From Flavobacteriales bacterium 33_180_T64 (GTDB lineage Bacteria > Bacteroidota > Bacteroidia > Flavobacteriales > Flavobacteriaceae): 64,000 nucleotides of DNA. The stretch's first letter is position 1. Each line of letters begins with the position of its first letter. The stretch lies in contig MAAQ01000012.1 of NCBI GenBank assembly GCA_002162685.1, forward strand, positions 62,001 through 126,000, in the 5' to 3' direction. Below the pieces are notes generated by a model that saw only the letters and a program-made list of their open reading frames with translations, was not told the DNA's origin and made no database searches. Of this stretch, positions 35,021 to 44,600 are shown in pieces. A program made the position numbers and the translations under genes.

Positions 35021-36829
35021 ATGGAAGCAACTGAAAAAGATATCCTACGTGGAGGACAATTCTTAGTAAAAGAAACCAAATGCGAAGACGTATTTACTCC
35101 TGAAGATTTTTCGGAAGAACAAAAGATGATGAAAGAAGCGGTTATGGAATTTAACGACCGTGAAATCATTCCACATAAAGCACGTTTTGAAGCTAAAGAT
35201 TATGCCTTGACGGAAGATATTATGCGTAAAGCTGGTGAACTTGGCTTTTTAGGAGTAGCTGTTCCTGAAGCTTATAATGGCTTAGGAATGGGTTTTGTAT
35301 CTACCTGTCTTACTTGTGATTATATTTCTAGTGGTACTGGTTCTCTTAGTACAGCTTTTGGTGCACATACAGGTATTGGTACTATGCCAATTACCCTATA
35401 CGGAACAGAAGAACAAAAACAAAAATATGTACCTAAATTAGCCACTGGAGAATGGTTTGGTGCTTACTGCCTAACTGAACCTGGAGCAGGATCTGATGCA
35501 AATTCTGGTAAAACATCTGCTACACTTTCTGAAGATGGTAAAAGCTATAAAATTAACGGACAAAAAATGTGGATCACAAATGCAGGTTTCTGTAGTTTGA
35601 TGATTGTTTTTGCACGTATTGAAGATGATAAAAACATAACAGGTTTCATTGTTGAATATGATGGAGAAAACCCAAATGGCATTACTTTAGGTGAAGAAGA
35701 ACATAAATTAGGTATTAGAGCAAGTTCTACACGCCAAGTGTTTTTTAATGATACTGTTGTTCCTGTTGAAAACATGTTAGCAGGTCGTGGAGAAGGCTTT
35801 AAAATTGCGATGAATGCACTTAATGTAGGACGTATTAAATTAGCAGCTGCCTGTTTAGATTCACAACGTCGTATTTTAACGATTGCTGTAAATTATGCTA
35901 ATGAGCGTAAGCAATTTAAAACCCCAATATCAGATTTTGGTGCTATAAAAGTAAAATTAGCTGAAATGGCTGCTAGCACTTATGCGGGTGAATCTGCAAC
36001 ATATAGAGCAGCAAAAAATATTGAAGATAGAATCGCTTTACGTGAAGCGGCTGGAAACACACATCAAGAAGCAGAACTAAAAGGTGTTGAAGAATACGCT
36101 ATAGAATGTTCTATCTTAAAAGTTGCTGTATCTGAAGATGTTCAAAACTGCGCAGACGAAGGTATTCAAATTTTTGGAGGTATGGGATTCTCTGAAGAAA
36201 CACCAATGGAAGCGGCTTGGAGAGATGCACGTATTGCTCGTATTTATGAAGGAACAAATGAAATCAATAGAATGTTATCTGTTGGAATGCTTGTTAAAAA
36301 GGCAATGAAAGGTCATGTTGATTTATTAGGTCCTGCGCAAGCAGTACAAGAAGAATTAATGGGAATTCCTTCGTTTGAAACTCCTGATTATTCAGAATTA
36401 TTTTCAGAAGAAAAAGAAATGATTAAGAAGTTAAAAAAGACCTTCTTAATGGTTGCTGGTGGAGCGGTTCAAAAATATGGACCTCAATTAGAAGATCATC
36501 AACAATTACTTATTGCTGCTGCAGATATTTTAATTGAAATCTATATGGCAGAATCTGCCATTTTAAGAACGGAAAAAAACGCAAAACGTTTTGGAGAAAC
36601 CACTCAATCTGTTCAAATAGCAATGTCTAAACTATACTTATATCACGCTGTAGATATCATTGAAGAAAAAGGAAAAGAGAGTATTATCTCTTTTGCTGAG
36701 GGTGATGAGCAGCGTATGATGCTTATGGGGCTTAAGCGTTTCACAAAATATAAAAACTATCCTGATATTGTAGATTTAAGAAATGAAATTGCCGAAAAGG
36801 TAAAAACAGAAAACAAATATTGCTTTTAA
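35021..36829 (+). CDS. acyl-CoA dehydrogenase
   Basis: A 602-residue FAD flavoenzyme catalysing the first oxidation of beta-oxidation. Dehydrogenase signatures are GEWFGAYCLTEPGAGSDANS and MWITNAGFCSLMIVFARI (FAD and substrate contacts). The C-terminal helical domain has QIFGGMGFSEETPMEAAWRDARIARIYEGTNEINR, with the catalytic-type Glu of acyl-CoA dehydrogenases. A C-terminal extension of about 170 residues is the longer FadE-like form also found in Bacillus and Bacteroidota. It is last in the marR-fadN-fadA-fadE operon, ending at the terminator 36917-36949. Confidence 0.93.
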   Translation: MEATEKDILRGGQFLVKETKCEDVFTPEDFSEEQKMMKEAVMEFNDREIIPHKARFEAKDYALTEDIMRKAGELGFLGVAVPEAYNGLGMGFVSTCLTCDYISSGTGSLSTAFGAHTGIGTMPITLYGTEEQKQKYVPKLATGEWFGAYCLTEPGAGSDANSGKTSATLSEDGKSYKINGQKMWITNAGFCSLMIVFARIEDDKNITGFIVEYDGENPNGITLGEEEHKLGIRASSTRQVFFNDTVVPVENMLAGRGEGFKIAMNALNVGRIKLAAACLDSQRRILTIAVNYANERKQFKTPISDFGAIKVKLAEMAASTYAGESATYRAAKNIEDRIALREAAGNTHQEAELKGVEEYAIECSILKVAVSEDVQNCADEGIQIFGGMGFSEETPMEAAWRDARIARIYEGTNEINRMLSVGMLVKKAMKGHVDLLGPAQAVQEELMGIPSFETPDYSELFSEEKEMIKKLKKTFLMVAGGAVQKYGPQLEDHQQLLIAAADILIEIYMAESAILRTEKNAKRFGETTQSVQIAMSKLYLYHAVDIIEEKGKESIISFAEGDEQRMMLMGLKRFTKYKNYPDIVDLRNEIAEKVKTENKYCF

Positions 36830-36916
36830 TAAATTTATTTAGTTGAGCTGTCGGTTTGAGTACATTCAAAAGCCATAACTTGTTGATTGTGCTCAATAAG
36901 ACAGACTTTGTTTTAA

Positions 36917-36949
36917 AAAGCCAATTCACTAACGGAATCGGCTTTTTAT
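36917..36949 (+). terminator. terminator of the beta-oxidation operon
   Basis: AAAAAGCC (36917-36924) and GGCTTTTT (36942-36949), with additional ATTC/GAAT pairing inside around one mismatch. Confidence 0.8.
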
Positions 36950-36986
36950 ATTTTAGTATCTTTAAAGAATTAATCTACTCTTATAC

Positions 36987-38267
36987 ATGAAACAGTTTTT
37001 TTTAATTCTTTGTTCTCTTTTTTTTACACTAGGTTTTTCACAATCTAATACAGAAATTTTCCTATTCGATTTAGAAGTTAGTTCCTCCAAAATTGAATTA
37101 AAAAACGCTAAGAATTTATCTAATAATGAAGGCTACGATAATCAACCTTCGTTTTTAAATGACCGTTATATTTTGTTTGCGTCTACAAGAAATGCACAAA
37201 CAGATATCGCAAAATATGATGTCCGCTATGATTCAAAGTCATGGCTTAACTTTTCTGAAGGTGGAGAATACACGCCATTAAAAGTTCCTAATAAAAATGA
37301 AGTTTCTGCAGTACGATTAGACAAAGATGGTAAACAACGTTTATATGCCTATAACATGAGTAATGGCGAATCTACAGAACTTATTCAAGATATGGTTGTT
37401 GCCTATTATACTTGGTTTGACAACAACACAATTATATCTGCAGTTATAGAAGGAGACGATTTAAATCTATATGCAACAAATCTTCAGGATGGAAAAAGTC
37501 AAAAGTATGCTACTAAAGTTGGACGATCATTTCATAGAATACCGAATTCAAACTTAATCAGTTTCATTTCCAAAGAAAGTAAAAATCAATGGCAAATAAA
37601 ATCCCTCAATCCTACAACAGGAGTAACAAAAGTTATTGCAAACACTATGGAAGGTGTAGAAGATATTTGCTGGTTGGATGGCAAAACAATTCTCTCTGGT
37701 AAAGATGCCATATTATACAAGCTAAGGTTACAAAGAGATAATGATTGGAAAGAAGTTACTGATTTATCTTCAAACGGTATTGCTAAAATCACACGATTAG
37801 CGGCTAATACAGAATCTAACAAATTACTTATTGCTGGTGATATTAGTGCTGCAACAACCAGTACACAAACTACGGAAGAAACTGACCAAACTCAAACTAC
37901 TGAAACCGAAGAATCAAACTCCGAAAATAATTCTGAAGTTTCTCAAATTGAAGTAATTGTTCAACGAAATCTTGAAGCCTATAATGCTCGCGATATTGAT
38001 GCATTTATGGCAGATTATGCTGATGATGTAAAAACATACGCCTATCCTAATACATTACGAACAGAAGGTAAAGATGCCATGCGTAAAGGTTATAGTGAAT
38101 GGTTTGATAATGTAAAAGATTTAAGAGCCTTTATAAAGAAACGTATTGTTATAGGGAATAAAGTGATTGATGAAGAACAAGTGACTGCCAATGGTCAAAT
38201 TTTTAACGCTGTTGCTATATATGAAGTTGAAAATGGAAAAATAACTAAAGTGACATTTATCCAGTAA
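36987..38267 (+). CDS. exported PD40-like propeller fused to a SnoaL-like domain
   Basis: A 426-residue exported protein. After a signal peptide (FTLGFSQ), residues 20-285 hold propeller repeats with strings such as DNQPSFLNDRYILFASTRNAQTDI and TWFDNNTIISAVIEGDDLNLYA. A Thr/Gln/Glu-rich linker follows (about 290-315). A C-terminal SnoaL-like (NTF2 fold) domain then runs from about 320 to 426 with VIVQRNLEAYNARDIDAFMADYADDV. Substrates are unknown. The promoter region has TATCTTTA, one base from consensus, at 36959-36966. The gene begins a run of three exported-protein genes. Confidence 0.75.
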   Translation: MKQFFLILCSLFFTLGFSQSNTEIFLFDLEVSSSKIELKNAKNLSNNEGYDNQPSFLNDRYILFASTRNAQTDIAKYDVRYDSKSWLNFSEGGEYTPLKVPNKNEVSAVRLDKDGKQRLYAYNMSNGESTELIQDMVVAYYTWFDNNTIISAVIEGDDLNLYATNLQDGKSQKYATKVGRSFHRIPNSNLISFISKESKNQWQIKSLNPTTGVTKVIANTMEGVEDICWLDGKTILSGKDAILYKLRLQRDNDWKEVTDLSSNGIAKITRLAANTESNKLLIAGDISAATTSTQTTEETDQTQTTETEESNSENNSEVSQIEVIVQRNLEAYNARDIDAFMADYADDVKTYAYPNTLRTEGKDAMRKGYSEWFDNVKDLRAFIKKRIVIGNKVIDEEQVTANGQIFNAVAIYEVENGKITKVTFIQ

Positions 38268-38335
38268 CTATTTTAAAATTTAAAAAAGTGTCCACGAATT
38301 GAATGTCACAAACGTTATAATAATAAAAACATCAT

Positions 38336-38827
38336 ATGAAACCTCTCTTTACACTTATCTTTTTATTTAGCCTCTTAAGTTTTTCGCAAACAAAAAAAGA
38401 AACGCCTATTAAAGGCCAATTATCTCCAACACTAAAAAATTGTAAATGGATTTCTGGCACATGGCATGGTGAAGCCTTTGGAGGTATTACTGAAGAAATT
38501 TGGAGCGAACCATCTGGAGGCTCAATGATGGCTTCATTTAAACTTATTAATGAAGGCAAAGTGTCATTTTATGAAATTGAAATTATTAGAGAGGTTGAGA
38601 ATTCACTAATCCTTCAATTAAAACATTTTGACAACAATTTAAAAGGATGGGAGACCAAAAATGAGACCGTCGATTTTCCGTTGAAAGAAATCACACCAAA
38701 CCGCGTGGTTTTTGAAGGTATGAGCTTTGAAAAAATTAGCGATACTGAAATGAATATTTATGTTGATATTAAAAATGATAATGGCGAGATAGAAGTGGTA
38801 ACCTTTAATTATAAAAAAAGACAATAA
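38336..38827 (+). CDS. exported DUF6265-like protein
   Basis: A 163-residue protein with a signal peptide (SLLSFSQ). It has a single domain characteristic of the DUF6265 family: CKWISGTWHGEAFGGITEEIWSEPSGGSMMASF near the start and ITPNRVVFEGMSFEKI later. The fold is probably a lipocalin-like beta-barrel; no function is established. It lies 68 nt after the propeller/SnoaL gene and 25 nt before the M28 peptidase gene. Confidence 0.75.
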   Translation: MKPLFTLIFLFSLLSFSQTKKETPIKGQLSPTLKNCKWISGTWHGEAFGGITEEIWSEPSGGSMMASFKLINEGKVSFYEIEIIREVENSLILQLKHFDNNLKGWETKNETVDFPLKEITPNRVVFEGMSFEKISDTEMNIYVDIKNDNGEIEVVTFNYKKRQ

Positions 38828-38852
38828 ATAGTTTACTAATAACATAACTCAT

Positions 38853-40199
38853 ATGAAACGGCATACAATTCAATTAATATTTACTACAATTTTAGTGTTT
38901 ATTATTAGTAGTATAAACGCTCAAACCAATCAAAAAATATACGATATTATTGATGCTGTATCTGAAGATCGACTCCAACAAGATGTTAAAACACTTACCG
39001 AATTTGGTACTAGAAATACATTTAGTGATACGCTTAGCGAAACTCGAGGTATTGGAGCTGCAAGACGTTGGATAAAAAAAGAATTTGAAACCATTTCTAA
39101 AGATTGTAACGATTGTTTAAATGTATTTTACCAAAAAGATTTTGTTACTAAAGAAGGAAACCGTCGCGTACCTCACGATGCTTGGATTGTTAATGTAGTT
39201 GCAATTCAAAAAGGCACAAAATATCCCAATCGTTATATTATAATGAGTGGAGACATAGACTCAAGAGCAAGCGATACTATGGATTTTACAACCGATGCAC
39301 CAGGAGCAAATGATAATGCATCTGGTATGGCTGGAACAATAGAAGTTGCAAGAGTGTTATCTAATTATAAATTTGAAAGCAGTATCATTTATGTTGGGTT
39401 ATCTGGAGAAGAGCAAGGTTTATTTGGAGGTGCTGGGTTAGCCCAATATGCGAAAGACAAAGGCTGGGATATTATTGGAATATTAAATAATGATATGATT
39501 GGAAATATTAAAGGTGTAGATGGTGTCATTGACAATCGAACCTTCCGAATTTTTTCTGAACCTGTGCCTCCAACTGAAACAGAACAACAACGACGAGCTA
39601 GACGTTTTTATGGCGGTGAAGTTGATGGTGTTTCTAGACAACTTGCTAGATATGTCCATAACACTGTAAAAATCTATATGCCAGAAATGAACCCAATGTT
39701 AGTATATCGATTAGATCGTTTTGGTCGTGGTGGCCATCATAGGCCTTTTAATGATTTAGGTTTTCCTGGAATTAGAATTATGGAAGCACATGAAAACTAT
39801 ACACAGCAACATCAAGATATTCGTACTGAAAATGGCATTAATTATGGTGATACCTTTGAACATGTAAACTTTGGATATGCAAAAAAACTCACTGCCGTAA
39901 ATGCTATTAATTTGGCAAGTTTAGCTTCTGCTCCTCCTGCTCCAACAACTGTTGAAATTGGGGGTATTGTACAAGCATCGGCAAAATTAAAATGGAATGC
40001 TGTAAATGGCGCTAAAGGTTATAAAATTTATTGGAGAACTACCACGTCTCCAACTTGGGATCACAGTCGATATATTGAAGACATTACAGAATTCACTTTA
40101 GAAGGTATTGTTATTGACAATTACTATTTCGGGGTCGCTTCAGTTGCTGAAAATGGTTTTGAAAGTGTTGTGGTTTTTCCTAATAAAATTATGAGATAA
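38853..40199 (+). CDS. M28-family zinc peptidase with C-terminal FN3-like domain
   Basis: A 448-residue exported metallopeptidase (signal peptide ending INAQ). The M28 core has DAPGANDNASG with Asp154, the Glu pair GEEQGL (Glu186-Glu187), NNDMIGN with Asp214, and a C-terminal His in EAHENYTQQHQD. The first zinc ligand of the family is normally a His in HxD; here the string is SGDIDSR, so Asp134 takes its place. A fibronectin-like domain follows from about residue 365. Either the metal site is altered or this subfamily uses Asp; activity cannot be decided from sequence. Confidence 0.85.
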   Translation: MKRHTIQLIFTTILVFIISSINAQTNQKIYDIIDAVSEDRLQQDVKTLTEFGTRNTFSDTLSETRGIGAARRWIKKEFETISKDCNDCLNVFYQKDFVTKEGNRRVPHDAWIVNVVAIQKGTKYPNRYIIMSGDIDSRASDTMDFTTDAPGANDNASGMAGTIEVARVLSNYKFESSIIYVGLSGEEQGLFGGAGLAQYAKDKGWDIIGILNNDMIGNIKGVDGVIDNRTFRIFSEPVPPTETEQQRRARRFYGGEVDGVSRQLARYVHNTVKIYMPEMNPMLVYRLDRFGRGGHHRPFNDLGFPGIRIMEAHENYTQQHQDIRTENGINYGDTFEHVNFGYAKKLTAVNAINLASLASAPPAPTTVEIGGIVQASAKLKWNAVNGAKGYKIYWRTTTSPTWDHSRYIEDITEFTLEGIVIDNYYFGVASVAENGFESVVVFPNKIMR

Positions 40200-40208
40200 G
40201 GAAAAAGA

Positions 40209-40244
40209 CAAAAGACCATCCATGAGGCAGAGGATAGTCTTTTG
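40209..40244. terminator. hairpin between convergent genes
   Basis: Stem CAAAAGAC-C-ATCC (40209-40221) with GGAT-A-GTCTTTTG (40232-40244), one internal mismatch. It probably ends transcripts from both sides. Confidence 0.65.
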
Positions 40245-40264
40245 TTGAATTAAAAATAAAAAAA

Positions 40265-41089
40265 CTAATTAACTAAAATCTTCTTTGAATTGATTCCGTT
40301 TTCGGATTTCACAATAACCACATACGCTCCTGTACGTATTTGATTAGCATTTATGTTTATCTGGTTATTTGCATTTGATGCATTAGATCTATGTACAGCC
40401 TGCCCAAGAATTGAATATACTTCAACAGTCTCTATTTTTAAATTAGAATGATTTAATATTTTGATTTGATCTGAAAATCTATCAAACATAATATCTAACG
40501 CTATATCTTGATTTTGAAACTCACTTACTCCTAAAGTATCTGGCTGTACAAATACAATTTCAAATCTATTTAAATACATACCAGCATTTAAATCTACTTC
40601 ATAAGCACCTTCTTTAAGACTATGGTAAATAGCTAATTCAGAATCATAAATAAATATTTTCATCGAATTAGGAATATTTTCTAACTTATTAATTGAAATC
40701 GTATTTAATCCAGTAGTACTTGTATTAATCCCTAATGGAATAACAGTATCTATGTTTATCTCATCAATACCTTGACTTATATATTTCCCCGAGTCTATTA
40801 GCCAATACATATCATCTGCTTGAATATTTTCTAATTCAGAATCGTATTCAGAATCAAAACCTATAGTAGCATTTTCATCTGCTAGTACATTTATCAATCT
40901 TGTATACGTATTTATAGAATTAAACTCTAATCTAATCTTCATTCTTGTATCTCCTTCATCTGAGGTCTCTTCAGTAGGGGTATTGAATGTATTGTTTGCA
41001 AATAAACTAGATGTACTGAGTACTAAACAGAAAAATAAAATAGATACTCTTGTCATTGATAATACTTGAAAATTCTTAATAGTTTTCAT
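40265..41089 (-). CDS. small T9SS-sorted protein, paralogue of the C-terminus of the LamG protein
   Basis: A 274-residue secreted protein. A signal peptide (cleaved near SLFAN) leads to a domain (about 45-200) closely related to residues about 1130-1285 of the large protein encoded at 41693-45862. Shared strings include ADDMYWLI, PLGINT, KLENIP, and both have the EGD-x-RMKI start. A type A T9SS tail ends it (YSILGQ, TGAYVVIVKSENGINSKKI). It looks like a shortened duplicate of the larger gene, keeping leader, signal peptide start (MKT-x-x-NF) and C-terminal region. It has no LamG domain. Function is unknown; it is presumably exposed on the cell surface. Confidence 0.85.
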   Translation of the reverse strand: MKTIKNFQVLSMTRVSILFFCLVLSTSSLFANNTFNTPTEETSDEGDTRMKIRLEFNSINTYTRLINVLADENATIGFDSEYDSELENIQADDMYWLIDSGKYISQGIDEINIDTVIPLGINTSTTGLNTISINKLENIPNSMKIFIYDSELAIYHSLKEGAYEVDLNAGMYLNRFEIVFVQPDTLGVSEFQNQDIALDIMFDRFSDQIKILNHSNLKIETVEVYSILGQAVHRSNASNANNQININANQIRTGAYVVIVKSENGINSKKILVN

Positions 41090-41420
41090 AATAATAGTTT
41101 TTCAATGCTTTACAGCATTACTTAGTTAAATTCTCTTATTTAAAAATTAAATACTGTGTCACTTTTCTACTTGTAACACATTGAGGGAGAATACTTCGCT
41201 ATTATGAAAAGTATTTTAGATTAATTGATATTGAAAATACTATGAAACTGAATGACCAGTTTGATAGTAACCTTAATCAATTAAAACTATCTTGAATTTC
41301 TGTAAAACAGATTTGGAAAGAAAGTCATAACGTCTAAGCAATAATTGCTTTAAATAGGTTTTTTTGTTTTATAGGCTTGGGGCCAGATACTTAATTGTAT
41401 AAAACATACAATTTCAATAA
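41090..41420 (-). ncRNA. structured 5' leader of the small T9SS gene
   Basis: About 330 nt between the -7 element at 41426 and the start codon. It shares several blocks, in order, with the leader at 45863-46236: the AAATTGTA start, GGCCCC-AAGCCTAT, ACCTATTTAAAGCA, CAAGATAGTTT, an identical 26-nt hairpin (41190-41215), and a hairpin next to the start codon (41104-41119). A 6-bp hairpin at 41395-41411 has its innermost pair swapped relative to the other leader. Another strong hairpin is ACTAT-C-AAACTG paired with CAGTTT-C-ATAGT. The role as a regulatory RNA is inference. Confidence 0.55.
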
Positions 41421-41425
41421 CAGTT

Positions 41426-41433
41426 CAAAGATA
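41426..41433 (-). promoter_or_regulatory. -7 element TATCTTTG before the structured leader
   Basis: Exact TAnnTTTG on the minus strand, at the same place relative to the conserved leader as TATATTTA before the other copy. The stretch 41434-41637 holds an inverted repeat TCATATC-N6-GATATGA (41455-41474), a second CGATAAA/TTTATCG hairpin (41515-41537) and no gene. Confidence 0.6.
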
Positions 41434-41637
41434 AAATGGATGATAGTCCAATAATCATATCACCGATGATATGAGCGAAATATTCGTTATAATGCGTAGT
41501 TTTGTGAAAATCATCGATAAAAAACCTTACTTTATCGACACAAAATACCATACAATACCCTAAAAAACAATGCCTTACACAATTATTGTGATAGAAGATT
41601 GTAATATATACGATAAAATAAAGAGGCTATAAATATA

Positions 41638-41661
41638 AAAGGCTACCATATAGTAGCCTTT
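41638..41661 (-). terminator. terminator of the LamG gene
   Basis: A 9-bp inverted repeat AAAGGCTAC/GTAGCCTTT (41638-41646 and 41653-41661) with a 6-nt loop, 31 nt after the stop of the gene at 41693. Confidence 0.8.
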
Positions 41662-41692
41662 AAATTGATATTATATAGAAAGCTAACTAGAA

Positions 41693-44600
41693 CTAATTAA
41701 CTATAATTTTTTGAGAGAAGGTTCCTGTCTCTGTTTCTATCTTTACAACATAAGCTCCAGAGCTAAATGTTGTTGTTGTTATTTTTAATTCACTATTTGT
41801 AGTAAACTCATCTAAAATAAAGATTGACTGCCCAAGAATAGTAAAAACTTCTATACCTTCAATGGCTAAATTTTTAGGGTTTAGTATTATTATATCTTCA
41901 TTAGTATCATTATATAATACTTGTAAATCTTTTTCTTCAACCTCAACGATTTCTGTACTTAAAGTCTCTGGATTATCAAATATAATTTCAAAACGACTTA
42001 AATATACGCCTGCTAATAAATTAATCTCATAATCAACTTCTTTAAGGTTATGGAATATCCCTAATTCAATATCATGCAAAATGATTTCCATTGATTCTGG
42101 TATATTCTCCAATTTATCAATTGAAATCTTATTAACTCCATCTGTGTCTGTATTTATTCCTAGCGGAAGAATAGTCTCAGTATTGATTTCATTAATTCCT
42201 TGAATTACATATTTTCCTTCATTAATTAACCAATACATATCATCAGCTTGATTATCATATAATTCAGCATCGTAACCCCAATCATAATCTATAGTAGCAT
42301 TTTCATCTGCCGTTACTAATATTTTTCTTGTATACGTATTAACCGAATTAAATTTTAAACCAATTTTCATTCTTAAATCACCTTCTTCTTCAGCATCTTC
42401 TGAACTTTCAGTAGTATCATTTGTTCGCATAAATGTAGATGAGTTGGTTGCTTCGGTAACAAATACACGTTGACTATTATTAAATCTAATTGTACCTGTA
42501 CTTTCACCAACTACAAAAAATCCTTGGCCAACTGGAATATATCTTCCTGGTAATTTTGTTCCTATTAAAGTACTTTGATCTACATCTTCATCTGCAACAC
42601 CATAAGCAACAGCAGAAACTGCTCCTGATAAATTATAAGTTGCATATCCTCCTTGATATTCTGATAAAACATGTGATCCTCCACCCCAATGTTCCCAAAA
42701 ATAAATTGTTCCTGTAGTATTTCCTGGCGCATCAATTGTAGGTGCATTATCCTGAATAAACTCATGAGCATCAATAGCAGAAGCATAAGGATTACCTACT
42801 AGATAATCATTACCTGCAGTAAGTGGTAAAATAATAGTACCATTATTAGGCTTTCCATTAATTGTATAATTTTGCTCTAAAGACACATTTCCTGATGTAT
42901 TTGCTACACCTTTCATTGTAAATCCCTCTCCTGCTTTCATCGTACCTGTACTTCTAACATGTTGCCATGCTGAATAATCATCATCTGGCTGATTGGCAAA
43001 TTTCCAAATCCAATAATCTGCTATAGTAATTGGAGTACCCAAATTACCATCATAACTATTTGTAACGAAATTTATACTTAAAGGTGAAGACGGATTTGTA
43101 CCATCTTTAAATATCGAATTTAAAACATAATCTTTATTGTTAACAGTTGTATTTGTTGCTCCAACTGGAGATGACCAATAATTGTAAGTATATAAATCTC
43201 TTGTGCCTTGTTGATCTTTTTCTAAAGTACCTGAACTTGTTACATTTAAATCACTGTCTTCAGTTTGAATTAACTGAGATTCACCTTCTAAATCTATATT
43301 TCCGTCTAAACTCAAATAATGACTAATTGTAAGACCATTACCTGTTTTTAATGTATTATCTCCAGAAACTATAATCTTATTTGAATCCACAAACAACCCT
43401 AGAATAGTTCTGTTTTTTGATGTAAGTGAACTATTATCCATTGCTAATTTATGAGATGTTTGCACAATATTCCAATCAATAGTAGTTGATGAATTTAAAA
43501 CAGATGTTGCTCCTGGTATAGTTTGTATACTTCCATTTAACCAAGTAGAATTAGAATCCCAATCACCATTTTGTGTAGATTTATATGGCAATGGTGCTGT
43601 TTGAGGATCAATCGAACTCGTTGGCACGTTGTATAATCTACCATTTTTTGTTGTGAAAGATGATTTATTAAATAAGCAATTACCTCGAACATGAGAGAAC
43701 GGCATATATAATTCTAATTTAGACCAATTGATAGTTGCAATATCATTTTTAGTTGGCGTTATTCCTCGAGACCTAAAGTAAGATCCATTTACCAAACCAG
43801 AATTATTCTCAACTTCTTGATTCATAATAAATCTCAATTGTGTTTCTGATAATTTCACATTCCAGATTCTAACTTCATCAATATCTCCAGAGAAAAAGCG
43901 GCTAGGATTTTCTCCTGAAGCTCCAATAATGAAAGAATTAGTACTTGATCCCGGTTTTGCTTTTACACGATTAGAACCTAAAACGCCATCAATATATAAA
44001 TAAGAATTAGTGCCATCATAGGCAATAGCAACATGATGCCACTGTCCTGCAGGCACGACTTTATTAGTATTTACCGATTGTAACACATTAGTGCTTGTTC
44101 TCCAAGTTGCAGCTAATCTTCCATTTGCATCGATTTTGAAATCAAAACCTTGCGTATTAGAATTATTCCTTTTTGAAACTATTGATCTTTCATTTGCTCC
44201 ATCAACTCTTTTTATCCAAGCAGAAATTGTAAACGCATCAGGATTTAAATCAAAATTATCTCCTAAATCGACATAATTAGATGTTCCATTAAAATTAAAA
44301 TGATAAGAATCCTCTAACTCTTCTAATTTAGCCAATGTAAAATAATCGCCATCATCTAAATCTAAACCTGTAAAGGTCATCATTTTTGTACTTGAATTAT
44401 AAGTTCCTGTAATATTTTTATAATTAGATAAATCACTATTTTTAGATACAATCATTTCTAAATCTGAAGCTCCAGATATTGTCCACTGACTTAAATCAAA
44501 ATCTAATCTAACCGTACCTACATCATTTGAACTTTCCCTAGCTTTCCATATTCTACTAATTGTACTATTAACTCGCTCAGGAACAGTAGACGATTGAAGT

